Part shown: piece by piece, positions 7,692 to 16,800 of the stretch | Position numbering within the stretch: position 1 is the stretch's first letter | How the letters are laid out: each line of letters starts with the position of its first letter | Assembly (NCBI GenBank): GCA_945900945.1 | Contig: CAMDKL010000057.1 | Span: 1 to 34,404, forward strand | DNA: 34,404 nucleotides | Reading direction: 5' to 3' | From: Pirellula staleyi DSM 6068 | GTDB lineage: Bacteria > Planctomycetota > Planctomycetia > Pirellulales > Pirellulaceae | Made by a program: the position numbers and the translations under genes | The notes under the pieces: model-generated | What the model saw: the letters and a program-made list of their open reading frames with translations, nothing else | Told to the model about the DNA's origin: nothing | Databases searched by the model: none

Positions 7692-10630
7692 GTTCTTCGG
7701 AAATCGATTCCACGCTTTTGGATTTATTCCGCGAAGAAGTCCGTGGGCAAGTTAACGTACTCAATCAAGGACTAGTGGAATTGGAGCGGAGTTCCGATCC
7801 CAGTCAGGTCGAGCCTCTGATGCGTGCAGCGCATTCGATCAAAGGCGCGGCACGATTGATCGGTGTTGATCCCGCAGTCAAGCTCGCACATGTCATGGAG
7901 GATTGCCTGGTGGCTGTACAGCATGGAGCGTTACAGCTAACTCCCGCAGGCATTGATTACCTACTTGCTGGTAGCGATTGGTTGGCCCGGTTCGGCGAAT
8001 ATGCCGGCAATGGCTTCTCTGAATGGTTCTCGCCATACCAATCGACCATCAGTCAACTGATTCAAGATCTGGAACGTGTGCTCCTCGGGGAGTCGTTAGC
8101 AACTCCGCTCAAGATTGAATCAGCGTCGGCTTCTTCTGCGGCCAGCGAATTACCAAAACTCGCTGAAACAGTTCAGGGCGCCGAGGCTGTCACTATGAGC
8201 GTAGAACCATGGAATACCTCAGTGGCGACGGATATTGATCCAGACTCACTGACTCTGTTTCAAAGTGATATATTGAACAGCTTGGAAACTTTGAGAACTC
8301 GTACTAAAGCTTGGCATGAACGACCATTGACGGCTGAAGAGTACGCCGATTCCCAACTGGCGGCGAGAAATATACGTTGCGTAGCTGTCCTGTTTCGCAT
8401 CGAACCACTTACCCAAGTATCAAGCTTGCTTGAAAATGCGTGGCGGTCGGTTGCGCTCGAACACAGCAAGTTAAACGATGTTGTTTTCGATGTGCTAATG
8501 CGTGCGACTGATTTGCAGCAGCGCTTGGCCGAAGCTGTCGGACAGAATTACGAGCAACATGTAGCGGAAAATTCTTCCCAGATCGACGTCGTGCTTCGTG
8601 AACTCAGCGAGCAGGGCAGGTCTGCTGACTTGAAGCCCACGTACGCGCCACCCATGGTAACTCAACAAGCTACCATTAACCTCTCTACCAGGAACACAGA
8701 TGCCTCCGATTTCAATGCGCTCAGTTCTATTACAACTACTTCTGTGGCAAGCCCTTCGGTCGAGCCAGATCGTCTAGCCAAAAAACCGGTGCCGCCGAAA
8801 CCTGCGTCGGCTCCTGGGGCAATGGAACCCGAAGACACCGAAGTCCGCGTGGTCAGGGTAACCGCCAAGAACCTAACTCGTTTAATGGGGTTGGCAGGCG
8901 AGTCGCTGGTGGAAGCCCGGTGGCTACAGCCTTTTGCGCAGTCGCTTTTGAATTTGAAGCGAGATCAGGATCGCCTGACAGATGTCATTGATGAATTGGC
9001 CGAGTCCCTCTCGCCGGCAGATGCCGCTGCCAGCCATAGCTTCATCAAAGAACTGCGGCAAAAACTGTCCCAGAACCGCAACATGCTGGGTAATCGCATC
9101 GAGGAGTTTGAAAGCCACGCGCGGCGATCCGACGACTTGAATAGTAGACTCTACAACGAAGTGATTGCCAGTCGGATGCGTCCGATGAGTGATGGAGTGC
9201 AGGGATATCCTCGCATGATTCGCGATATCTCCCGACAATTGGGCAAGTCGGTAAATTTTGAGATCGTCGGCGAAACCACACCCGTCGACCGTGATATCCT
9301 GGAAAAACTCGATGGCCCGCTGAATCATATCCTCCGGAACGCGCTCGATCACGGTATCGAGACAACAGCCGAAAGAATAGCAGCCGGCAAACCGGAGACG
9401 GCAAACCTTCGCATGGAAACCAGGCACAACGCGGGCATGTTCGCCATCACGATTTCCGACGACGGGCGCGGCATCGATTTAGAAAGGCTTCGCGCGAAAA
9501 TCGTAGACCGAAAACTGAGCACGACGGAAATGGTATCTCGCATGACCGACGCAGAGCTTTACCAGTTTCTGTTTTTACCAGGCTTCTCGACTCGAGGAGA
9601 GGTTACGGAACTGTCTGGCCGTGGTGTAGGTTTGGATGTGGTGCATACCATGGCCACATCGGTCGGCGGCACGGTACGCGTGCAGTCTCAACTGGGCCGC
9701 GGTACAAGTTTCCACTTGAATCTACCAATTACGCTTTCGGTGATCCGCGCTGTGCTGGTCGACGTAGCTGGTGAACCCTACGCCTTCCCACTTAATCGCA
9801 TCGACCGATTATTACGCGTCTCACCAAATACCATCGGCTCGGTGGAGCATCGACAATTTCTACGCGTGGATGGTCAAAACGTAGGAGTAGTGTTGGGAAC
9901 GCAGATACTCCGTATGACGAAGAATCTTAGGACTCCACCACCGTCCGCAGAGACATCTACCAATCCAGCAACATCGCCTACCGCTGACGAACTATTTTTA
10001 GTGCTGTTCAGTAATCACGCGGATCAATATGGTTTGTTGGTCGATGGTTTTCTGGGCGAACAAGATTTGGTGGTGCGGCCCCTCGACCATCGCTTGGGTA
10101 AAGTGCCAAACGTGAGTGCAGCCGCCGTTTTAGACGATGGGGCACCTGCCCTGATCATCGATGTCGATGACGTGCGACGCGCCATCGAAATAATATTGGA
10201 AACCGGCAAACTCGAGCGGACCGACGAAGGCAAACGTCGTCAGGGGGACGGCAGAAAAAAACGCATACTAGTCGTGGACGACTCTATTACAGTACGGGAA
10301 GTAGAACGACAACTATTGTCGTCTCGAGGCTACGACGTAACGGTCGCTGTCGATGGCGCCGATGGTTGGAATATCGTCCGAGACGGTGATTTTGATCTGG
10401 TGATTAGCGACGTTGATATGCCCAACATGAACGGGATCGAGTTTACCAAGAAAATTAAAGCAGACTCTCGCTTACAACGCCTACCGGTGGTCATCGTGTC
10501 GTATAAGGATAGCGAGGAAGATCGCATGAGGGGCCTGGATGCAGGCGCGAATTACTACTTGACCAAAAGTAGTTTCCACGACGAATCTTTGATTGATGCG
10601 GTGTACACTTTAATCGGTGAGTCGCAGTAA
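7688..10630 (+). CDS. wspE-like: CheA histidine kinase with fused C-terminal receiver, WspE-like
   Basis: 980 residues. Domains in order: Hpt with the H-box AAHSIKGAARLIG (phospho-accepting His49); a second Hpt-like helical region (about 186-265) where the His is replaced by Arg (AARNIRC); a low-complexity linker; the dimerisation helices with RLMGLAGESLVEARWL; the HATPase with N-box RNALDHGIE, G1 DDGRGID and G2 SGRGVGLDVV; a CheW-like regulatory domain (SVIRAVLVDVAGEPYAFPLN); and a receiver (RILVVDDSITVREVE, DLVISDVDMPNMNG, YLTKSS). This is WspE architecture plus an extra degenerate Hpt, which explains the greater length. It would phosphorylate the CheB and the output regulator encoded downstream; the fused receiver may be a phosphate sink or adaptation element (inference). 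Confidence 0.92.
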   Translation: MSSSEIDSTLLDLFREEVRGQVNVLNQGLVELERSSDPSQVEPLMRAAHSIKGAARLIGVDPAVKLAHVMEDCLVAVQHGALQLTPAGIDYLLAGSDWLARFGEYAGNGFSEWFSPYQSTISQLIQDLERVLLGESLATPLKIESASASSAASELPKLAETVQGAEAVTMSVEPWNTSVATDIDPDSLTLFQSDILNSLETLRTRTKAWHERPLTAEEYADSQLAARNIRCVAVLFRIEPLTQVSSLLENAWRSVALEHSKLNDVVFDVLMRATDLQQRLAEAVGQNYEQHVAENSSQIDVVLRELSEQGRSADLKPTYAPPMVTQQATINLSTRNTDASDFNALSSITTTSVASPSVEPDRLAKKPVPPKPASAPGAMEPEDTEVRVVRVTAKNLTRLMGLAGESLVEARWLQPFAQSLLNLKRDQDRLTDVIDELAESLSPADAAASHSFIKELRQKLSQNRNMLGNRIEEFESHARRSDDLNSRLYNEVIASRMRPMSDGVQGYPRMIRDISRQLGKSVNFEIVGETTPVDRDILEKLDGPLNHILRNALDHGIETTAERIAAGKPETANLRMETRHNAGMFAITISDDGRGIDLERLRAKIVDRKLSTTEMVSRMTDAELYQFLFLPGFSTRGEVTELSGRGVGLDVVHTMATSVGGTVRVQSQLGRGTSFHLNLPITLSVIRAVLVDVAGEPYAFPLNRIDRLLRVSPNTIGSVEHRQFLRVDGQNVGVVLGTQILRMTKNLRTPPPSAETSTNPATSPTADELFLVLFSNHADQYGLLVDGFLGEQDLVVRPLDHRLGKVPNVSAAAVLDDGAPALIIDVDDVRRAIEIILETGKLERTDEGKRRQGDGRKKRILVVDDSITVREVERQLLSSRGYDVTVAVDGADGWNIVRDGDFDLVISDVDMPNMNGIEFTKKIKADSRLQRLPVVIVSYKDSEEDRMRGLDAGANYYLTKSSFHDESLIDAVYTLIGESQ

Positions 10631-10663
10631 CGCGTACCAACTAGATCAAGTGGAAGGATGCCT

Positions 10664-11713
10664 ATGCGGGTAGCAATCGTAAACGACATGTCTTTGGCGA
10701 TCGAGGCGTTGAAACGCCTGATTCTCACTAATTCTGAGTATAAAATCGCTTGGACTGCTGCAAACGGCGAAGCGGCCATCCGAAATTGTCTCGCGGATAG
10801 ACCCGATGTCATTCTCATGGATCTGGTGATGCCGGGAATATCAGGCGCCGAAGCCACCCGCGAAATCATGAAAAAATCGCCGTGTGCTATTCTGGTAGTC
10901 ACTGCCACCGTAGCCGGTAATTTCAAATTGGTAAACGAAGCCATGGGATACGGCGCCTACGATGCGGTGGAAACGCCGTCGAACAATGGCAACAGCGATA
11001 GTGCTTCCAGGCTAATGGCTAAGCTAGTTAACGTGGAACGCATCAACCAACGCCTGCAAAGAAACACAACGACTGCACCCGCTTCTTTAACCAAGCCTGC
11101 ATTTATCCCACCTGGAGGGTCGTACTCGCTTTCCAATCTACCTCCGGTCGTCGCAATGGGCGCTTCGACCGGCGGTCCCGCAGCTCTGGAAATGATTCTG
11201 TCCCAACTAAAGCCAACTTTCCCAGCAGCTATTTTGGTCGCACAGCACATCGGAGAACAGTTCGCAGCCTGCCTGGTCCAATGGCTGACCAGTCGCTGCA
11301 AAATTCTTATTCGAACAGCAGAGCCAGGCAATCGGCCCGAGCCAAGTATCGTATACATCGCCGCTACTTCCAATCACTTGATTCTGGCTAGCGACGGCAC
11401 GCTGCAGTATTCACCACATCCGATCGACAATCCGTATCGTCCTTCCGTGGACGCCTTATTTAATAGTATCGCCGACGCAGGTTGCAAGCCATGCGTGGCA
11501 GTACTACTGACAGGTATCGGAAATGACGGTGCCCGAGGCTTATTGCGTCTGCGGCAGACCAGATGGCATACAATTGCCCAGGAGGAGACCAGTTGTGTCG
11601 TTTATGGCATGCCTCAAGCTGCAGCGAAACTAGGTGCGGCGTCGCAAATCCTACCACTGAAAGAAATCGCGTGCAATTTGGAAGCTTTTTTGGGCAGTTC
11701 GTCCCCACGTTGA
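10664..11713 (+). CDS. wspF-like: CheB-type receptor methylesterase/response regulator, WspF-like
   Basis: About 350 residues. The N-terminal receiver has PDVILMDLVMPGISGAEATR with the phospho-accepting Asp. The C-terminal methylesterase has the catalytic serine in VVAMGASTGGPAALEMI, the histidine in VAQHIGEQFA and the aspartate in LLTGIGNDGARG. It would remove methyl groups from the receptor and thereby down-regulate the pathway. Two ATGs are possible, at 10658 and 10664; GGAAGG at 10652-10657 abuts the first and is correctly spaced for the second, so 10664 is chosen. It lies 33 bases after the kinase stop. In Pseudomonas, WspF occupies exactly this place and its loss locks the pathway on. 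Confidence 0.92.
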   Translation: MRVAIVNDMSLAIEALKRLILTNSEYKIAWTAANGEAAIRNCLADRPDVILMDLVMPGISGAEATREIMKKSPCAILVVTATVAGNFKLVNEAMGYGAYDAVETPSNNGNSDSASRLMAKLVNVERINQRLQRNTTTAPASLTKPAFIPPGGSYSLSNLPPVVAMGASTGGPAALEMILSQLKPTFPAAILVAQHIGEQFAACLVQWLTSRCKILIRTAEPGNRPEPSIVYIAATSNHLILASDGTLQYSPHPIDNPYRPSVDALFNSIADAGCKPCVAVLLTGIGNDGARGLLRLRQTRWHTIAQEETSCVVYGMPQAAAKLGAASQILPLKEIACNLEAFLGSSSPR

Positions 11714-11805
11714 CCCAATCGCTAACCATAATACAACCACCAAATAAATCCTGACGTTACATCAATCTCCACTCGACTCGCCTCACCAAGCAACCAATAC
11801 TCCAA

Positions 11806-13008
11806 ATGCAGCACCAACAATCCTCTGCGGAAAGGAACCAAACCGGTTCCGAATTCCCGATCATCGTACTGCTAGTAGACGACCAACCGATCATCGGTGA
11901 AGGGGTGCGTAAAATGCTCGCGAAAGAAAGCGACATCACCTTCCATTTCTGTAGCGATCCTACGAAGGCGATAGAATTGGCGATGCGGGTCCAGCCAACC
12001 GTCATTCTGCAAGACCTGGTTATGCCGGATGTTGACGGCTTGCTCTTGGTGAAGTTTTATCGAGCGAACAAAGCTACACGCGAGATCCCGTTGATCGTAC
12101 TCTCCAGTAAGGAAGAACCGGAGACAAAAGCTAAAGCCTTCGCTTTAGGGGCAAATGATTACCTGGTGAAACTACCTGATCGCGTGGAATTGGTGGCGCG
12201 TATCCGCTATCACTCCAACAGCTATATACGTCTGCTGGAACGGAATGCAGCGTACGCTGCGCTCGCCGAAAGCCGATTGCACATGGCCCAAGACATTGAG
12301 GCTGGTGCAAAATATCTGTATTCATTGTTGCCGGAACCCACCACAACACCGCTCCAGATCGATTGGCGATATGTTCCCTGCACCGATTTAGCCGGTGACA
12401 CGCTGGGCTATAACTGGATCGACCCCGACCATTTAGCAATTTATGTCCTTGACGTCGCGGGACATGGTATCGCTTCAGCCCTACTGTCGGTTTCGATTAT
12501 GAACGTACTGCGCGCCAGGACGCTACCAAATGTCGATTTCCAACATCCCGGTCAGGTGCTCGGCGCGCTAAATACCTCTTTCCGCGCCGAGGAATGCGGG
12601 AACAAATTTTATACGATCTGGTACGGAGTCTATTGCCAGAGCCGTCGCACACTCAGCTGGGCCGGTGGTGGCCATCCCGATGGATTACTATACGACCCAG
12701 TCACGCCAAACACGCCAATACGTCTGGAATCCCAAAACCCACTCATGGGCGTGATGGAATGGGATGAGTTCCTGACGGGATCGGTTCAGGTTACCGCTGG
12801 ATCACGACTGTATATCTATACAGACGGCGCTCATGAAATCCACAAGACCGACGGCTCGGAGTGGCTTTTTGAGGAGTTCTTGGAGTATATGAGTCAACCA
12901 CCTGAGGGCGATGTCTCACTCATGGATCGCCTGCTGTGGCACGTTCGTGAACTGAGTGGTTCGCAAACGTTAGATGACGATTTCACCACCATCGAAGTCC
13001 GTTTCTAA
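11806..13008 (+). CDS. Response regulator: WspR-like receiver fused to SpoIIE/RsbU-type PP2C phosphatase
   Basis: 400 residues. The receiver (about 18-145) has IIVLLVDDQPIIGEGVRKML and PTVILQDLVMPDVDGL with Asp70 as phospho-acceptor. It then has LIVLSSKEEPETKAKAFALG and ANDYLVKLPDRVELVARIRY, followed by HSNSYIRLLERNAAYAAL. These phrases and the helical extension match what I recall of WspR, including Asp70 itself. The GGDEF domain expected after this helix is absent. Instead residues ~190-400 form a SpoIIE-type PP2C phosphatase with the metal-binding motifs DLAGD, LDVAGHGIAS, WAGGGHP, YTDGAHE and a terminal DDDFTT. The output would therefore be dephosphorylation of a Ser/Thr-phosphoprotein, typically a STAS anti-anti-sigma factor, not c-di-GMP synthesis. 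No STAS or RsbW-like kinase gene is in the window. No clear ribosome binding site precedes 11806. Confidence 0.92.
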   Translation: MQHQQSSAERNQTGSEFPIIVLLVDDQPIIGEGVRKMLAKESDITFHFCSDPTKAIELAMRVQPTVILQDLVMPDVDGLLLVKFYRANKATREIPLIVLSSKEEPETKAKAFALGANDYLVKLPDRVELVARIRYHSNSYIRLLERNAAYAALAESRLHMAQDIEAGAKYLYSLLPEPTTTPLQIDWRYVPCTDLAGDTLGYNWIDPDHLAIYVLDVAGHGIASALLSVSIMNVLRARTLPNVDFQHPGQVLGALNTSFRAEECGNKFYTIWYGVYCQSRRTLSWAGGGHPDGLLYDPVTPNTPIRLESQNPLMGVMEWDEFLTGSVQVTAGSRLYIYTDGAHEIHKTDGSEWLFEEFLEYMSQPPEGDVSLMDRLLWHVRELSGSQTLDDDFTTIEVRF

Positions 13009-13014
13009 AATCGT

Positions 13015-13230
13015 GATCCTCTGAAGCTTGGCTGGCCGTAGCTCCAATGCAACGCGGTTGGAGCCAGCGGTTGCTTGAGGACCCAACTTGCCTACATAGG
13101 TGCCACCGATCGTGTATTGGAATACATTGTAAGACGGTTTACTGTCGTTGACCACCGACAGATAGGTTCCATCGGTCACAATGTCCTTCAGAGTCCATTG
13201 AATCGCACCACTCACAGCGTTGTTCGTCAC
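13015..13230 (-). pseudogene. Fragment of a secreted beta-propeller-like repeat protein
   Basis: Read on the minus strand, this piece gives IVTDGTYLSVVNDSKPSYNV followed by FQYTIGGTYVGKLG. This resembles the repeats in the C-terminal part of the neighbouring protease (for example IATDGTNIWIVDSRADRVYY). It has no proper start: a stop lies just upstream in frame and only a GTG is available. The frame then continues antisense into the end of the phosphatase gene. It looks like a leftover of a second repeat-containing secreted protein removed by deletion or recombination. The similarity is by eye over about 35 residues. Confidence 0.4.
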
Positions 13231-13435
13231 TCCAGTTGTCGATCACAAGTCGGGCCGGAGCTAGCCCAACTTCCCCAACAAGATTTTTGAGAATTTTCTT
13301 TTTGGGGTTTTGCGTTGTGTAGTGTTGTGATTCTTTCCCTATGGTACAGCTGTGGATGGCTTAAGGGTTGGCGACTTTCTGAAATCAAATGTAGTGGAAA
13401 CGGGCTTCTACTAGACGGTGGTTTCTCAATCAGTA

Positions 13436-13525
13436 GGGTCAGACCCTGTTTCCGGTTTTTTCGGAATTTTCGTAGACAAATTGGCTAGTCAAGCCCAGTC
13501 GTAAACAGTAAACAGGGTCTGACCC
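13436..13525. repeat. REP-like inverted repeat pair (16-base perfect arms)
   Basis: GGGTCAGACCCTGTTT at 13436-13451 and its exact reverse complement AAACAGGGTCTGACCC at 13510-13525 flank 58 bases. Each arm itself contains the near-palindrome GGGTC-A-GACCC. Repeats with this GGGTCAGACCC core are known to me from many bacterial genomes near REP-associated tyrosine transposases (RAYTs). A head-to-head pair fits a REP doublet moved in trans by such an enzyme. No transposase is present here. The inverted repeat itself is read directly; the REP assignment is recalled. Confidence 0.7.
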
Positions 13526-13816
13526 CATGATGGATGCTTCCACCACGTCCACGTCGCAAAGCTTCGTAAGCCAACGGAAATCATCGACTCGAACTGCCAT
13601 TCGATGAGTGGCTACCGGTACGTGCAAATTCGGGGAAACCAATCGCGTTCCCCACTAAATGCTACTATTCTCACCCCGGCCCGAATTGTGATCGACGCCC
13701 CATCATCTACCACCAGTCCGAAAAAAATCCAGCGATCACAACAAGGTAGCAAGCCCAGCGTTGTTAGATGGGCACTCCCGTTGTACTACCAGGCCTGAAG
13801 CCATGGATAACTGAGT

Positions 13817-16800
13817 TTAAAATCCACCGTTTTCGAAGAGGTCCGCAATTGCTAGATCGGCGAGGCAACCGTGCAACTTTTGGCTTCGTAAACTCGAGGA
13901 TCCGGCGTTTTTCTCGCTAATGTTTTCCTCGCTAGTATTCGCAGTCACAGGCTCTCCTGTGAGCACTCGATCGGAAGGATTCGAATTGGAGCGAGGGCGT
14001 ACCACAATTGAGGTTTCATCAACGCTACTATGCAATCTGAATCGATGGACTCCCGCAGAGACGTCCGCCTCCAGGGAACGGGTGCTTTGCATTACGATAG
14101 AACTCGAACCGAGGCTCGTCGCAGGGGGTGCAGCGATTGCGATGGATTGGGACGCGGAGATCGTTTCGTCAATCCATCCGGTCGCTGATGCCGGCGGAGG
14201 ATCTGCGATGCCTTGAGGGTTGGTGTTTCCGGTTGCTAATGCGAAGGAACTGGTCAGTGCGTTTGTGCCAGTGCGTCCATTTGCGTACTTGTAGACGCGA
14301 TCAGTACCGCTATCCACAACCCAGATGGCATTAAGATCCTGGGTAGCGTTTGATGGGTCGAGCGTGATTCCCCTTGGCGCCGAGTTCGCCGAATTTAGCT
14401 TCCACGACGTCGCGGTACCGGAGACCAACCCGTTCGTGCCGAGAGCATACCTGTACACGGTATCGGTCGCTGCGTCATTAACTACCCAAAGGTACGGGAT
14501 ACTGTCCGTTACCCCAAAAACCACATCCTTAGGACTTGTGTTTCCGGTAGCCAATGGGAACGATGTCGCCGTTTTCGTACCGGTAGTGCCTAGTGCTGCG
14601 GCCCTCGCATAGTAGTAGACCCGATCCGCACGGGAGTCGACGATCCAGATGTTGGTGCCGTCCGTTGCAATCCCTTCAACGGTTGCGTTCGCTGCGAGTG
14701 TACCTGCAGTCCAAAAGCCAAGAGTAGCCCCAGTGTTGTTGTACACATAAACACTCTTGTTATTATCGACCACCCAGAGTGATGTGGCTTCGCTAGTGGT
14801 TGCAATGCCTCGCGGTGCTGTGTTGGCGATGTCGATTGCATAATTCTTGATCGAGCCACCATTGCTGTCGTAGCGATAATTCTTGTTAGTTATACCATCA
14901 TCCACGACGAAGAATTTCGTCGGCGGTTCGGATTCGTTGTCCAAATTGGTAAGGGAAAAATCGGCAGGATTGACCCTACTGTAAAGCAGGTCCGCCGAAG
15001 CCGCCGCTCGGAGTATCACGTTGTATACGATATTTCCATCGAAAATCGTATCGTCCACACCATTGATAGTGACGGTGACAGGTATGTTCCAATTCGTATC
15101 GGTGAAGAGGGCTTGAATTGGGCTAACCGTTCCCTCCGTCGTATCATTGGAACTAAACGGAATCGTCACGCTGGCCAACGGTTGTGACCTTAATTGGATC
15201 GTAAAGGTAACGCTGGCTCCCGCCTCGGAAGTTGTCGATCCGGAAGGTGTGCTCACGTTGATCCCAGCGGTATCGTCGTCGGTATTGGAGAGACTCGTAT
15301 CCGCTGGATCGAGGCCGTTGTAGAGCGTGTCCGTAGAACTGGTTATTCCGAATTGGATGGTGTACGCCATGTTTCCATCGTCGATATTATCATTGACACC
15401 GGTCACTGTGACGGATTGCGGTGTACTCCAGTTCGTTGTTGAGAAAACCAAACTCGCTACACTGACCGTTCCCTCCGTAAGATCGCTCGAGGAAACCGGT
15501 ATCGTAACATCGGCCGTCGGAGCCGAGAGCAGCGATACGTTGATGGTCACGGTACCGCCAGCTTCGGTGGTAGCAGTCCCGCTTGGTGCAGCAACGGACA
15601 CTCCTGCTGTCCCATCAAGGAAATCAAGAGTCCTCTTGAGAAACTCTTTTTGGTTATTCGGGCTGACTGCCGACGTGCTAATCGACTCGAACGGAACCGC
15701 CGAAAAGACGATTCCGAATCCGCCCGCAGAGTAATCGCCTCGGTAGGCAACCGCAGTGAATGGATTGGTGGTGGTCGTGAGTCCGTGAGTCAGCAAACCA
15801 GCGGCTCCGGCTACGGGTGACACAGCATCGCCGAACATCGCTGGATAGTCTGCTGGTTTCGCGATCGCCAAAGTCATACCATTCGTGATCGGATTCCCTG
15901 CGACTCCGGTTTCTGTATGGTTTGCCGTGATAAAGTCACTGTTGTACGCAGCAACTTTTAAGTAGTTTTGACGGAAGGTGGCCGAGTTGGCATTAGTGCC
16001 GAAGTTATAAATAATGTCTTGCCCTGAGATAAACATACGACCGCCGCCATTGAGATAACTCGCGATTTGCGTTTGCTCGTTCAGCGACAACCCAGCCGCA
16101 AGCGTCGCGGTAGACGTCGAAAAGTCGTAGCCCGTGTTCCAGATTACGGTCTTGTATCTCGACATATCGGTAGCCGAAGGTGTGTTTCCAGCAACCGATG
16201 AATCCCACACGTCAAAATCGAGTGCATTCGCGGTCAATGCATTTTTAAAGAAGGTTTCGTAGCCAGCACCCAGGTCGTCATCTACGAACAGAATCGTGGC
16301 CGGAGCGAGAGTCACAAACGAGAGCACCGCAGACGTAGTGGTGTTCCCCACCGCATCGGCAGACTGCACTTGATAGTAGTACGTCGTGCTAGGACTGAAA
16401 CCGGACAACATCGCGCTGTGAGCCGTTGTTAAACTTGTATTGACTGACGAGTTGTTGAGCGTGCTAGGGCTCGTGCCGTACAAAACAACCGTTGACGAAG
16501 CTTCATTAGAGTTCCAATCGATCTTGCTCGTCAACCGTTGAGGCGCAGATGCAATTCCAGAGAGCGTTGGGGCGAGCAAATCGACAGTGGCGTTTGTGGA
16601 TTTGCTGATGGCAGAATAGGTGGCGGTAATCGTGTCACCATTGGAAACAGCCAAATTGCCGTCTCCCGCGAGCGACGTTGTGAACAATCCAAACGATCCA
16701 GAGAAAAGACCAGTATTGCTCCCCGTTTCAGTAAGGGTAATCGTTTCGGTAATGGGCTCACTGGTACTTTGGACTGTGATTCGGATGGTATCTGCGACAG

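Larger units (their letters stand above)
13009..13816. other. Scar-like intergenic region between convergent genes
   Basis: About 800 bases between the phosphatase gene (plus) and the protease gene (minus). It contains a minus-strand protein fragment (13015-13230) and a REP-like inverted repeat (13436-13525), both listed separately. The rest, 13231-13435 and 13526-13816, shows no supportable gene. No strong terminator hairpin with a T-tract was identified for either convergent gene. Confidence 0.4.

Noticed and set aside
11806-13008. A WspR diguanylate cyclase
   Set aside because: There is no GGDEF/GGEEF motif; the C-terminal half carries PP2C metal-binding motifs throughout.
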